Positions 1 to 11,573 of a stretch of 64,000 nucleotides of DNA are shown here, in pieces. Made by a program: the position numbers and the translations under genes. Each line of letters begins with the position of its first letter. Position 1 is the stretch's first letter. Source of the DNA: Lindgomyces ingoldianus (taxonomy: Eukaryota > Ascomycota > Dothideomycetes > Pleosporales > Lindgomycetaceae); NCBI RefSeq assembly GCF_010093535.1, contig NW_022985179.1, positions 500,395 through 564,394 on the forward strand, in the 5' to 3' direction. The notes beneath the pieces were generated by a model that saw only the letters and a list, made by a program, of their open reading frames with translations, was not told where the DNA came from and made no database searches.

Positions 1-484
1 TCCTTATCATAATTAAAGACAACGTGGTTAGGGGTGTTAAAATTACTTCTGCTGCGTGGTTTTTCCCTCTAAATATAATTAGCGCTGCCAAGACCTTCTA
101 AGCAAAGCCTGTTATCCTTCCTAATCGGGACTAGCCACTTTCTTCCTGGAAAGGAAGGATAATCTGCTCGTCACAACTACACTGGCAATGCTAACTGAGT
201 TTGAAATAAGAGCGTGAGGCTGTAGTCATATTTATGTATTATGCAGCTCTGTGCAGCTATGTACGCAGAATATGAGAGCTAAAACCCAAGCAAGTCACGC
301 CAAGTCGAGCTCTTTCAGGATGAGCCGAACAACTCCGAAAAGGAAGTCCCATCTAAAATAGAGATTACCGCAGGAAACGTAGCCCGATAACCCTCGGGTC
401 TGAACGTCATATCCAGCTGCTCGACAATCATAAAAGATGTCGGAATATGTGTAGAGAAACAACGTCACCAGGTCATCCTCAAAC
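1..484. other. Region downstream of the GEL gene
   Basis: No open frame here looks like a gene. It lies past the stop of the minus-strand glucanosyltransferase and probably holds its 3' UTR. Composition is AT-rich in the first 100 bases. Confidence 0.5.
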
Positions 485-1961
485 TTAGATCAAGGTCGCA
501 CCGAAGATTGTAGAGACGAGGAATACTAGGCCACAGACGAGAGGAGCCACTGATGACTCGCCCATGCGGACGGAGGAAGCAGCGCCCTTGCTGCCCTTGG
601 CAGCTGCCGCGGTGCCGGAGGCAGTGACAGCGCCCGATGCAGCATCTGCCAACTGGATAGTCTTGGAACCAGAAGTCTGGGACCCAGCACCGGCAAGCCC
701 AGGGCCCTTACCAGCTCCATTGGAGAAGTACTTTGAGGCGTCCTTCGGGAGAGCTGGGAGTTGGTTTGCAGCGATGGTGACGTTCCAGGTACTCGACTTC
801 GTTGGGCAGGTAGATGCGGCGCCAGTTGCCTTGTATCCACCACCGCCATTGGGAGCCTGTGTGCCAGCTAAAGCACTCTTCAGAGCATTAAAGTCGTCGA
901 GCTCCTTGACGTTGTTGCCGTTGAGTGAAACTAGTCCATACTTGGAGCCCTCCTCCGAGTACTCGTAGACAAGACCGCCAGAGTAAACGCCGGTCATCTG
1001 GGTGCTGTAGAGAGACTTGACCTCTTCAAACTTGCGAGTGTTGGTGATGCAGCCATACTCAGAAAGGCTGTACATATGTGAGTAGTTGCAAAGACACAGA
1101 GCATGTCGAAACTTACAAGAGCGGAAGGCTGTAATCCGCAAACTTCTTCACCTTCTGGTCCCAGCCAGAGGTGGTGAAGCTAGAAGGATCACACCAAGAG
1201 TAGTCGTTGAAAGCAAAAAAGTCACTGCGGATAGCGTCGTCGCCGCAATTCATATAGTGGGCCATCTCAATGCGGTTGGAGTCAACATCGGCGGCGGAAT
1301 ATCCGACGGGAATCTTGCGGTATCCCTGTGCATTGATGTACGACTTCATATCACGAGTGGTGGCCTTAACGAAAGGAGCGCAAGCAGTTGTGGTATCATC
1401 GTTGATAACTTCATTTCCGGAGAAGAACAACAGGGTGTTGTCGTACTTTTGGAATGCATCAATGGTAGCGAAGACACTCTGCAGATACACCGCATTGTAG
1501 GAGACCTCGGGCTCGGCACGGTTGATCGAGTACTTTGGGGTGTTGACGTCAAGGGCGAGATAGATTCCGGCATCGGCCAGGGCACTCATGCACTCATCGT
1601 GATTGGCCGTGTTGTCCACTGTGTAAACACGGATCGTGTTGAGCCCCAGTTTTTTAAACTCGGCGATGTCACGCTTGCAGCTCGCGGCGTCGGCAATGGG
1701 ATCCTTGGCATCAGACGCTCCACCAGGCTGGTAGTCGACGCCACGGATGTAGAAACGCGAATCGCCCGCGAAGAAAGCTAGAACATTGTCAATTGATGTC
1801 CCACGACGACGTTACACAAGACACATTTGAGCGAAAGAGGATTTACCGTTTCCCTTAACAGTGACGGGTGTAATCTTGCTGGCTCGCGTGACGGCGGGGG
1901 ACGCAGCAACGGAGGCCGAGAGGGCACCGGACACGGCAATGAACGCACTGACAGTCTTCAT
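485..1961 (-). CDS. GEL1: GPI-anchored 1,3-beta-glucanosyltransferase, GH72 (Gel/Gas family)
   Basis: This enzyme cuts and rejoins beta-1,3-glucan chains at the cell wall. Three exons (1961-1847, 1777-1117, 1067-485) encode 452 aa. The introns are 69 and 49 bp, with donors GTAAAT and GTAAGT and acceptors CTAG and ACAG. Residues 1-20 form a signal peptide. The GH72 catalytic pair is present: acid/base Glu161 in SGNEV and nucleophile Glu262 in FLSEYGC, about 100 residues apart as is usual for the family. After the catalytic domain comes a Ser/Gly/Ala-rich tail and a hydrophobic C-terminus (LVCGLVFLVSTIFGATLI), the usual GPI-attachment signal. There is no Cys-rich CBM43 module, so this is the short Gel1-like subtype. 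The start is the first ATG before the signal peptide. Paralogues exist in all filamentous fungi, so the number in the symbol is provisional. Confidence 0.93.
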
Positions 1962-2224
1962 GATGCTAACCTTGGAATTGATTGAGCGACGGTGGAAGAT
2001 GGTATTACGGGAACAAGCTGGGAGAACCGGAAAAGAGAAGCTGGGTGAAGAGCGACAGTGGGGGGAGGCAGTTAAAAGGGGGCGTGTGGGTTGCCCAGAC
2101 AAACGAGTGTGAGAAGAATTAGTATATGGGGGAATAAAAGTCGGCGCGTGTGGAGTCGACGTCGTGCTGGAAAGAGGTAGTTGAAGAGGAAGAAACAGGT
2201 TGGGGGAGGTGCCGTTTAAGGGGG

Positions 2225-2267
2225 TTTATATCAATGGAAAGCACAGTGGAATGCAGTCGCTGATTGG
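2225..2267 (-). promoter_or_regulatory. Possible CCAAT and TATA elements of the GEL gene
   Basis: On the minus strand there is a CCAAT pentamer at 2267-2263 and a TATAAA hexamer at 2230-2225, about 260 bases before the GEL start codon. Order and orientation suit a core promoter with an HAP/CBF site. Both motifs are short, so chance matches are possible. Confidence 0.35.
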
Positions 2268-2823
2268 GTGGGGTGGCAGAAGGTAGCAGAGGCTTGAAGC
2301 GAGATTGGCAACCTCAATCAAGGTCTGGCCTGGTGTGTTCAGGTCTCGCCCCAGTAGCCAACAACACACAGAAGTAGCGTTAAGAAAACCGGGCCTGTCG
2401 CCGATCGAGCTTCTCTGCACCACGTCCGCAGGTGCCTCACCGCAGGCTCTGAAACGCGTCCACCGTCATTTTTCCCATCGTCAATTGTTGATCCATATTA
2501 AATTTGCCCTTAGGCGCCACTCTGCGCCTGCCGAACGCCACCTCCAGCGCCACGCCTGCATCATCCTGGCCTATCCCCAGTGACGGTTTCTTCTTTGGCT
2601 GCATGTCACTGCGACATCCCGTCTTCCAAGGTCGATTTGGAGGCGGGAGGCGGGAGGTCCACTCATTCTCGATTTTCTGTCGCATCTCCAATGGCGTGTT
2701 ATCGCATCCAATCAGCGCTAAAATAGATTGGGGATTAGCAACTGGAGGAACCGTTCACGGAGACGAGAAATCCCAAGTGCGCAGACAGTCCGTTTACAGG
2801 GAGCAGTCGTACTCCAAGTTCCC

Positions 2824-2915
2824 CAGTGTCCTTATTATTACTTCCACAGTGTCCTTGTTATTCCTTCTACAGTGTCCTTATTATTCCTTCTACAGTGTCC
2901 TTATTATTGCTTCCC
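2824..2915 (+). repeat. Minisatellite, four 23-bp units
   Basis: Four consecutive copies of a 23-base unit begin at 2824, 2847, 2870 and 2893. Each starts CAGTGTCCTT and continues as a TTATT/CCTTC pyrimidine-rich stretch; copies differ at only a few bases. The array lies in non-coding DNA. Confidence 0.9.
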
Positions 2916-3085
2916 AAAGTTGCTTTGTGTCGAATTACTTCCGAACTCGCTTCGTATCTACAACGAAGCTTCAAATTGCAGTCTGCTATTAACATTATAA
3001 ACAGCGAATGAATACATTCGTAGCCTATCCTTTGCGAACTTCTGACCCTCTCCCACACCGCAGGCTAGGCACTCCCAACCACCCT

Positions 3086-4232
3086 CTACTTGCCGCCGTT
3101 GTTCCTCAATCCAAAGTATAGGCCCAAAATCAGAGCAAGAATACAGATGATGGCGATGAACGTAAGTAGCGTCCACCACTTGAGCTTCCTTGCGCGCCTA
3201 GCACTTGCGATGCCCGAATCTAACTGCTTGTTGGCATTTCCGGTGTCGCTAAGGACATTTGTAGTCCCATCTTCGACCTTTTTGACTGGTTCTTCTTGGT
3301 AGGCAACTGCTTCGTTAAGTTGGTTGAACAGCAAAGCAAGCTGTTCCAGTGTCTTCTCGATACGTTGGATGTCGTTGTGCCGCGCCCGAACTGCGCCAAG
3401 GACACTCGAAGCCTGTCCGCTACGGTTGCTCTTGAGCTGTCATCAATCTGTCAGCAACCTTCAAGACGCCTTGGATAACAACCTACCGCAGTCTGAAAGA
3501 TACCCTCATCGCCCCAGTCAGCGTTCGCCGCCTCTTGAACCTCCTGCTCCGTCGCGTCCGGGTTGACAATGCGGTACTGCCTGGCAATAGCTTCGCGATA
3601 ACGTTTTGAGTAAGACGACTCTTCATTCTGGAAATCCTCCAACTGGGCCTTGAAGTTGCGCTTCAATGTGTCCACTTGACTCTTCTTAAACGTGTTGTTC
3701 GGCTCTCGCGCCGCGTCATGCTCGAGGAATTTTATCTCATCTTTGATCTGCGTGTTCCGAACCTGAGTCTCTGATACAATGCTCTCCAGTTGAGCCGATG
3801 CGCTGGTATCAGGTGACGACAGCATGCGCTGGTGCATTGTTGCAATATGCTGGATGCTCGATGTGAGCTGGGTGATCCTGCCCTTAGCCCCCTCGATGCG
3901 AGCCAGGAAATCTTCGCGGCTCAGCGACGCGCCACCCTGGTGTGTTGGAGGTGCGCTCATTGAGTACTGGGAGGGCTGAGAGTAGTTCGAGTCGCCATGC
4001 TGTAGCGGTGGATGTGGATTCAACCGCTCCTCTTGCTATTGCATTAAGTCAGTTCAGTGCTCACAACTCAAAATATATGCACCCTCATAGTGGGCAACAA
4101 AGGCAAGCTTACACCACCATACGGGTTCGAAGCTCCATAACCACCAGGTGCGCCTTCGTACGGGTTTGATCCGCTATAGCCAGCTTCTTCCTGGCCATAG
4201 GGATTTCCTGAGTACTGCTGGTATCCAGACAT
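3086..4232 (-). CDS. SSO1: Plasma-membrane t-SNARE, syntaxin (Sso1/Sso2 type)
   Basis: This Qa-SNARE pairs with Sec9- and Snc-type partners to fuse secretory vesicles with the plasma membrane. Three exons (4232-4113, 4035-3487, 3436-3086) encode 339 aa, with introns of 77 and 50 bp. Exon 1 (40 aa) is a Gly/Tyr/Pro tail with three NPY motifs. Next comes the helical Habc-type domain (from about SREDFLARIEGAKGRI) and the syntaxin signature KSQVDTLKRNFKAQLEDFQ. The SNARE helix, ending VEDGTTNVLSDTGNANKQLD, is followed by the basic linker RRARKLKW and one C-terminal transmembrane anchor (TLLTFIAIICILALILGLYF). A C-terminal anchor with only a few residues behind it is typical of syntaxins. Confidence 0.93.
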
Positions 4233-5573
4233 GCTGGGCTATTGTTGGGTGTGGTGACTCAGGAGATTGGAATGAGTCGGAATGCCGAGCGTGGATATGT
4301 AGTTGTGCGGAAGCTCCGGGAAAACTATCAAAGAGAACAACCAGTGACTAATCGCACCAATTGAACCTTGGGGTGGAAAGTAATGAAGGAGCGATTGAGT
4401 CGGGGGAATGTCAGCACCACGGCAAATTTGTCGTCGGCTGCAAGAGGTGATAATTAAATGCGACGAGCATGTTGCCCAGTCTCCAAGCCCCAGGAAACGT
4501 CACCGCTGGACACCCCTACTGCAGCCGAAATGCACGTGATAACTAAGCTTGACATGGCTAAACGAGCGGGGATATCCACAGCCTTGTTCCACACCACCAT
4601 TGGCATGAACGAGCCTAAGAATAGAACAAGGAACAACCCAACTCTCGGCCGTTGAATAAAACTCAACTTACACGTCTCATGGAATTTACACAATCCCCTT
4701 CGACCCTCACAAACAGAACTGATTCGCCTAATCTGATTCGCGATCTTCTGCAAGACTTCCCATCAGTGGATGTCCTTGTAGATTTATCAGGAGCAGAACA
4801 CTTATTACCGCATCTCGCCTAAACTTGGATATATACCAACTTTTAGACCTCTTGCTAGAACTAGGAAGAATGTCAAAATAACCCACGTTCCTGGTCGTTG
4901 ATTGCGACGGTTGAGAAGATGGAAGGAGACTTCAACAACAAGGCCCTGTTAACGACGAAAGAAGACAGGGCCGAGCTCGTAGCGAAGATCCCGTGTGCGA
5001 ACTCTGGGCCAGCATTATATATAATGGCTACTAAAGTGACAGGATTATGATATAGCGCCATGGTAAGGCAGCGTACGACCTTTCCGGCTCCTATAGTCTT
5101 GGCTTTCAATTCAGACATGTCGGACCCTATGAGTTGCGAGTGCGTCATTGTAGAGAAGGTCTTGGGCAATCAGTTGTTCATACTATGGAGTAGCACGGAG
5201 GAAATATTCTAATCAGCTCTGATTAAGTAATTTATCAAGTTAGAAGGCGAGTTAGCGTCTATTCGTTCCCCCGCTTTTGATCACCTATATCTACATCCGT
5301 TAATCGCCGGTGAGACTTCTGTGGTACCAGCCGAAGTTTTGTACATTGTCGGTGCGCTTCAGGGGGTCACAGCAACTCCGGAGAGACTGAAAGTTTCTAA
5401 CGGGCTCTCAATTTCGGTCGGTGATTTGAAACAATGGCGTGCACCACAACGTAGTACTAGTAATAGTAATTAGCTGTTGCCATACCTACCGCCTTCATCC
5501 ACCCTCCGTCTATAATCTACCTCTCTCACACTTATCTCTCGCCTACAAGAGTTTCCCCTCCAAGCACGAAACT
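4233..5573. other. Intergenic region holding a decayed gene
   Basis: It includes the syntaxin promoter (next to 4232) and the oxidase remnant listed separately. From about 5180 to 5573 I see nothing that codes. Confidence 0.5.
4454..5169 (-). pseudogene. Remnant of an FAD-linked oxidase (BBE/oxygen-dependent oxidoreductase type)
   Basis: Two minus-strand frames, 5169-4873 and then 4753-4454, each resemble pieces of the C-terminal half of fungal FAD-linked oxidases. The first has a layout like the family's substrate-domain segment (PVTLVAIIYNAGPEFAHGIF, then a Leu/Ser stretch ending QERGLF). The second begins WEVLQKIANQ, which resembles the helix after it. The first frame ends in a stop at 4873, the second is in another frame, and no FAD-binding N-terminal half with an HxxGxG-like motif lies upstream. 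I infer a truncated, frameshifted relic. The family call is from remembered consensus only and could be wrong. Confidence 0.35.
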
Positions 5574-6651
5574 TCAGCAATTCCACCCGCCGTCAATACT
5601 ATAACTCGCGCCTGTGATAAACTTACTCTCATCACCAAGCAAGAAGGCGATCAAACTCGCCACCTCCTCCGCCTTCCCACTTCTCTTTAACGCCACACCC
5701 ATAGCTTCAGAGTTCCGATGCTTATCCTCCCCCGTTCCACTGCTTTCGGCTATCGCTCGTGCAGAAGCGTTCATAGGAGTTTCAATGTATCCACTGCCAT
5801 CTCTTGTTAACCAGTCATGCCCGGGCCATGCCGCATATACTCTTAAATCTCCGGCGTAAATCAACTCGAGTAGATCGCCCTCCCAAAATTGAGCAAGACA
5901 GAACCCAGGCCAGCACCAGGCCCAGCCAAAGCCATCAGATACCCTCTCACATAGACCAGAAATAAAGCACTTACGGACAGATACAATTCACCCTCACGCC
6001 TTTCGCACCCACCTCTTTCGCCGCACTCCTCGTTAGCCCAATAACGCCATGTTTGCTCGCCGCATAAGCCGCATTATTTGGGCGGCCTTGCAACCCCGCA
6101 ATACTTGCCGCATTGACAATGGCTCCACCTTTAGAAATAACTTGAAGTTGGGATTTAAGACAGAGCATGACGCCTTTGAGATTGACGTCCATGATGAAAT
6201 CCCATTCGGAAATATCTTGGGCGGTTATGCCTTTTACGCCGATAGACTTTCCTAGAAAGAATCAGCACAGTACAACACAAAAGCTACAGACCTTCCAATT
6301 CTAAGTCACACCCTATCACAACCATACAATCTTCGCCGTCGAAGGACCTGGACCTGGACCAGACGTACCAATAACCCCGGCCAAATTTGCCGCGCCATCT
6401 AGCCTTCCATACTTCCCTACAACACTCTTTATCCACTTTTCCACTTGCTCCGGTTTCCTGACATCCACAACCATAGACATAACCTCAGCGCCATGTTTCG
6501 TGCGGATCTCATTTGCGGCTACGTCGAGTGCTTCTTTGTTGACGTCCGCGATTGATATGATAGCGCCCCGACTCGCAAGGAGATGGGCGGTGGCGAGCCC
6601 GATGCCTGAGGCTCCGCCTGTTAGGGCGATGACTTTTGATGAGAGTAACAT
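5574..6651 (-). CDS. Short-chain dehydrogenase/reductase (classical SDR)
   Basis: An NAD(P)-dependent oxidoreductase of unknown substrate. Three exons (6651-6369, 6251-5975, 5793-5574) give 259 aa, normal for a classical SDR. The first donor is GTACGT, so the protein reads NLAGVIG then KSIGVKGITAQD. The last acceptor makes CPGYIETPM. Motifs seen: cofactor loop TGGASGIG (residues about 11-18), DV after beta-strand 4, NLAG in place of NNAG, catalytic Ser in NAASIAG, YAASK, and the closing SIDGGW. It is cytosolic, with no signal or membrane segment. The minus-strand neighbours are the oxidase remnant downstream and the AtuA-like gene upstream; I see no proof that they act together. The second intron (181 bp) is long for this window. 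Confidence 0.85.
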
Positions 6652-7068
6652 TTTGAAGTTTTAGATGGAGTGGGAAAGGATAGAAAGTCACGTTTTTGGG
6701 GACGGATATGCGTGAGATTATGTATGGACTAAAGGCTGTGTATTTAGTTGGTACGGCATGATATAAGAAACCCGGATATGCTCTTCCGATTGGGAGAAAG
6801 CCGTGGATCAATTGTACGCTAATGACGCATTTCGGCAATATCCAAAATGCGCACTGCTACTTTGCCCTTCCTGTGCATATGACAGATATTGTAAACACGC
6901 AATACTCGAAGCCGAGGTGGGTGTTGCCTTGCATAAACATAAGAGGGGTAGTTGCTATCTTCATATATTTTCATCTATGTTAACTGTTCCTCTACGATAA
7001 AGAGGCACCACTGTTCTGAAGTATTTCTACCATGAAAACCCTGCTCTGTCCATTTGCCTAACACTGCC
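6652..7068. other. Intergenic, SDR promoter
   Basis: 417 bases with no gene. It should hold the promoter of the SDR (start 6651) and the terminator of the gene ending at 7069. No clear motif. Confidence 0.5.
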
Positions 7069-9159
7069 CTAAACCCAACCCCTCTCCAAAAACCTCACCG
7101 GCACGTCCACACTCCTTCCCCTCAAAAATTCCCCCAAATTCTTCGCCAACGTATCCAACCCGCCCGTAGAATTATATCCCCGATCCAAATGATTCTTGAG
7201 CAAAAAATGGACCACCCTCAGTCCCCGCATCTCAAACCTATCAATCCTTCCCCCACTCCAATCACTCCCTAACAACTCCTTCAGCTTCTCAACCGTTAGG
7301 AAGGATCGCAGCCAATCCCATTCGTCGGGATGGCGGACGAAAAACCCGACGTTGGCGTCGGAGGCTTTGTCACCGGAACGGGCGAGCGTGATGGAGCCGA
7401 GGGGGGCGAGAGTTGTAAGGCCGAAGGAGAGGAGGGGGGTGGGGGAGGCAGTCTCGTAGGAGGTTTGGGGTGGGTAGATGCGGGTGGTTGGGGGAGAAGG
7501 GATGGGTATTGGGGGAAGGTTGGAGAAGAAGAAGTGGGTGCGGTGGGTGCAAACTGATTGGGGGATTAAGGTAACGAAGTATTCGAAGTATGGTTTCGGG
7601 AGGGATTGCCTGAGGTCGTTGCTTCGTGAGACGCCCTGGTGGTAGCCGGTTAGCATGAATTGATTCTCGTCCGTTCTGAATTGAAGGATCGGAGGGGTCC
7701 GCAAAATCTAGTAGTGAGGCCAGCCAGTATCGTGCAACTCACCGGACAGCTCTGCAAAACCGTCTCATAGAGCCTCCTCGCAAACCCGTCTGGTTTACTC
7801 CCATCAAACAACTCCTTCCTTTTTGCCTGCGCAAAAATCCTAAAATCCGCGGTACTCCGATCCTGACTGGCTTCATTACTTAAGCCCGTGTATCCGCTGA
7901 GCTGAAACTTCAACAACGTAAATTGCTTAATCAGGTCCTCCCCAATCGCATATCGAGCCTGCTCCTCCATCCACTGAACCTTCTCTTCCATATCGAGGCC
8001 TACAAGATAGAAATGCCATTCTGCTTGGAAGCCTCCGTGAGCGGTTATGCCCACACGAGTCGTAGGAGGTGGCGGTGTGCCAGTGATACCAGAGACTCGT
8101 ACACGATCAGGAGAGAGTTGTTCAGCGCAAACGTCCTCGAGATTGGCAACGACGTCGGAGTTAAAGTATAATGGACCTGAGATTTCGTAGACGAGCTGGG
8201 AAGTCACGGTTTCGGTGTTGACAATGCCTCCTGTATCCTGCAGGTGTGGTCGTCAGCTTCTTCAATCATTCTATTGTCAACACTTTTGAGCAGAAACCCA
8301 CCTTCTCCTTCGTAATAACACATTCTCCCGTGTCTTCCACCTCCGCAATCGGAAACCCTAGATTAAGATGCTTCTTCTCTCTCATAAGATCTTTAAACCT
8401 ACTGTAATACCCACCCGTAATAAATGCACTACACTCAATCAAATGCCCTGCCACCAACGCCCCAGCAAGCCGATCCCACATATCAGCCCTCCAACCATGC
8501 CACCAAGCACTCAAACCAATCGTCGGCGCCGCATCACTTACTCTCCCACAAATCACGATATCCGCCCCTTGCCTCAATGCCTCTGTAATCCCTAAACTCC
8601 CCAGATATGCCTGTGCGCAAATAGGCTCAAACCCCCACTCCTCTAACGTCCTCCCATCGCACAAGTTCAGAAATTCCTGTCCCTTCTTCACCAGCTCCAT
8701 AAACTGTCCTGTAACCTCATCGCCCTCAACCCACGCTACTTTCGCCTCCCAGGAATCCCGTTCTAAACACATCTTCCGCACCACCTCAGCAAGTAATTCC
8801 GTATCATTCGCCCCTGCATTCACTACCAATTTTGCTTCATTCCGTTTAAGGTCTGCAATAGCAGGCTCAAAGCATTGCAAAAAAGTACCCGCGAAATTCG
8901 CACTCTGTACTTTCTCTTCAAATGAAAACGGCGATCCACGTTCGCGTTCGTGTTGTAGGTGTTTAGCTTTCCCGGCTCCGTAGCCTGTCATTACGTTTTC
9001 AGACAGCCAATCTCCGACAATGGCGTCGACGGATGGATCAGACGCAAGTCGTGAAATAGCAGCTACACGGTCCGTAAATCCGCCACTGGCGCCCCCGATG
9101 CGGATGGGGCGTCGTACGGATTGAGCAACGCTCGGCTCACAGTTAGGAGAGGATGCCAT
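7069..9159 (-). CDS. AtuA-like protein (DUF1446, acyclic terpene utilisation family)
   Basis: Related to bacterial AtuA from acyclic terpene (citronellol/geraniol) breakdown; the reaction in fungi is not settled. Three exons (9159-8302, 8237-7743, 7707-7069) give 663 aa. The N-terminal AtuA domain starts RPIRIGGASGGFTDRV and carries GDWLSENVM, the glycine-rich NAGANDTE, DIVICGRVSDAAPTIG and TGGYYSRFKD. The joined exons 1-2 read EKDTGGIVNTETVTSQLVYE, a conserved run. The C-terminal AtuA-like domain contains LARSGDKASDANVGFF and RFLERGWV. Bacteria usually split biotin carboxylase partners around AtuA; none is seen here. Fungal homologues are commonly annotated DUF1446. Confidence 0.85.
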
Positions 9160-9989
9160 TAGGACAGCGGTGAAAGAGAATGCGGGAGGTGAGGAGGGTT
9201 GGAGACATGATGAAGGGCGGATCCTTTGGGATCATAGCACTCGCAAAGTCGGAACGGCGGGTGATGGGTGATCAGAGATTCGGAGAAGCACGCGCAAAAG
9301 TGTCCGTATGGTGTGGGGTTGGGCTAATGAATCATTAGCGTGGTAGGGCTATGAACACAAAGTATGACGCATTGGCACTTACAACGGGGCATTACTGAGA
9401 TCCTGGTTGTAACAAGAATTAGCTCTTTCTCATATCTCCCTTAATTCTAGGACAGGATTAGTAGCTTAAATACACCCTCGTTACGTTCCATGTTATGCGA
9501 TAACAGGCTGTAGGTGCGGCCCGATCCGCAGGCCTTGCGGAGCAAAGAATTCCCTTTCTTATCCTCCCATCAGAGGACGAGAGTTGTAATAGATAGACGT
9601 GATTAAGAGATGTTGAAATACGATCTACTAGTCAATTCACCTATCAAGTCGCTCATCTGACCCGGACCATGTCCATGTCGCCCGACCTACTTTTGCCAAA
9701 ACTCCGAAGCTAGGATTAAACACAGAGAGGAAAAGATATCATCCGGATAAAGAGACCGACGACCACCTTACCATGAAATTTTAAACATAAAGAAAGGAAA
9801 TGGTAGAACGCCAGGTGCGCTGTGGAACCTCACCTAAGGCCTGCTGGTCTAAGCGCATGAATGAAGATGATGAGCAGCTCTAGAGGTCGAGTCATTGATG
9901 CACGTCTTTGGCAGAAGTTGAAGAGGTCGGGTTTTACTCGAGGACCCTCAAGGCATGTCGATTAGACTAGCGAGGGAAAGCGGTCATGC
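9160..9989. other. Intergenic, 830 bases
   Basis: I see no gene on either strand. It is the upstream region of the AtuA-like gene (9159) and the downstream region of TAF14 (9990). Confidence 0.5.
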
Positions 9990-11014
9990 TTATAAATCGG
10001 TCTTAGAGGCAGTAAAGTCCCATAGCATCTTCACCAGGTTGTCAGGGAGCGTGTAGAGATCGACGTGAAACTCGCCATCTGCGCGCAGTTTAGCAAACGG
10101 AGAATCACTCTCTTGGCAACAGCCAAACTTACTCTCAACGTCATTCTTCGTATAGGTCTCGCTTGTTTTGTTATCATGCACCATGGTGACGACGTGCAGG
10201 AGGTCGTCTTCGCTCAGCTTCTGAAGACCGTCGGCCAGCTTTTCCATGTCGACCTGTTGAGCAAGTGCGGATTAGCGTCACCACCCGAAAATCTGTAGCT
10301 GAAGGTGAAACATACGTTCTTATCCTTCCTCTTCTTCTTCTCACCACCCGCCTTCCCGCGGACGCCGTTCTCGTCGCCAGCGGGGCCGGACTCCCTTAGC
10401 AGAGCGAGGAGCTCTGGTCGCGGGTTCCTGAAGTTCTACATTGCCCATCAGCACGATCCTAATACCCCGCTTTGCATGCTCGTTCTGGACTGACCACGGT
10501 GTGTTTAGCCTCGTAGCGTTCACTCTGGAAATTGAGGTCATGCTCGAGAGTGTGGTCGCCGCCCTTATGGAAAGCTGTCAAGACGATTGTCATGTCGAAC
10601 TCGCCCCATCCCTTCTCCTCGATTCGGAACGGGGGTTTCTTAAAGGCTAGGATTCGTTAGCATTGGTCTTCATCATCTTTTGTGTTGGATCGCCTTACTC
10701 TGCTTATTCTTGGGGAACGACGGATGTAGATTGTAGACAGCCTTCTCGAAGACATTTGCTTGTACTTCTGCTCCGCTCTCGTCGAGCAGCCAGATCTCGA
10801 TTGTCCAAGACCGCATTGGGAAACCCTCCATAGGCGAGGGCTCGGCACTATTGGTGCCTATGTGAGCTCAATGCGAGAGACGCGTGCGAACAGCGTATAT
10901 ACGTACATGGGCTTCTGGGTGGTGATTATCTTCACCTGTCTCTTGACCTACGGCGGGGTTAGCGCGTGCATCGCTGAGCGAAGCCACGGAAGCGAGGGTG
11001 CTCACGTCTGGCAT
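9990..11014 (-). CDS. TAF14: YEATS-domain protein TAF14 (TFIID/TFIIF/chromatin-remodeller subunit)
   Basis: Taf14 reads acylated histone H3 and is shared by TFIID, TFIIF, INO80, SWI/SNF and NuA3. Six exons (11014-11006, 10947-10907, 10847-10699, 10646-10495, 10435-10316, 10253-9990) sum to 244 aa in frame; exon 1 is only nine bases (MPD). The YEATS domain runs from VKRQVKIITTQKP through MRSWTIEIWLLDE, NLHPSFPKNKQ, PPFRIEEKGWGEFDM and HDLNF. A Lys-rich linker (GGEKKKRKDKN) leads to the C-terminal ET-like helical domain with DLYTLPDNLVKMLWDF. Length equals yeast Taf14. The acceptor of exon 3 is AATAG; the nearer CATAG would bring a stop. Exons 1 and 2 being so short, the start is the least certain point. 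Confidence 0.92.
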
Positions 11015-11573
11015 GATGAATGAAGAATTGCAGTCGCAGGATAGACCAAGGTTGGGGTGTGGTGGTGGAGATAACGCGCGAGGGTCTGGCGCGTTTTATA
11101 TGCGGCTGTCGGTTTAAGGTGAAGGCGGAGGCGGGTCTTTGGCGAAAGCGCCAGCGGGGATGCAGCCAGCGGGAAGAACAAATACAAAAGGCTTGGCGCG
11201 CGAGATCCTGCAGTGTAAATATATCCGCCTCTAGGACTAGGGGTGCCTCGATGCGGTCGTACGGTGAAGTTGACAGCAGATTTGGGATAGACTAAAGTGC
11301 GGTGTGTGGCGCGTCTCCCTTTCTTTGGAATGTCGCGACACCTACCGAAGCTGGTTTCAAACCTCGATTTCACTTTTCGCCATGTGCTCATCATGTGCAG
11401 GCGTGTAATAATTGGGGGAGAGTCGCGGGCACTATTGCCGCGCCAATTTGATACTATCTATGTGCAGTATGGGTCTTCTACCGTTGTGTAATGGTTGGGT
11501 GTGCTTCGCCAAAAAGTCCGTGTCAGTCCTCCGAATGCTCCTTCCCACCCGTTTCCGGCTGTGAATCCACCGC
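11015..11573. other. Intergenic, TAF14 promoter
   Basis: 559 bases between the TAF14 start and the YRB1 stop, both minus strand. A minus frame of 130 codons at 11394-11002 is rich in His/Thr/Arg and overlaps the TAF14 start, so I do not call it. No repeat seen. Confidence 0.5.

Larger units (their letters stand above)
1962..3085. other. Intergenic region, GEL promoter side and syntaxin 3' side
   Basis: No supported gene. The part next to 1961 is the GEL promoter and leader; the part next to 3086 is the 3' side of the syntaxin gene. It contains the 23-bp minisatellite listed separately. Short frames around 2300-2700 on both strands have no recognisable content. Confidence 0.6.

Noticed and set aside
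4454..9159. A metabolite cluster formed by oxidase relic, SDR and AtuA-like gene
   Set aside because: The genes share orientation only; no core synthase or regulator is present, and the oxidase is broken.
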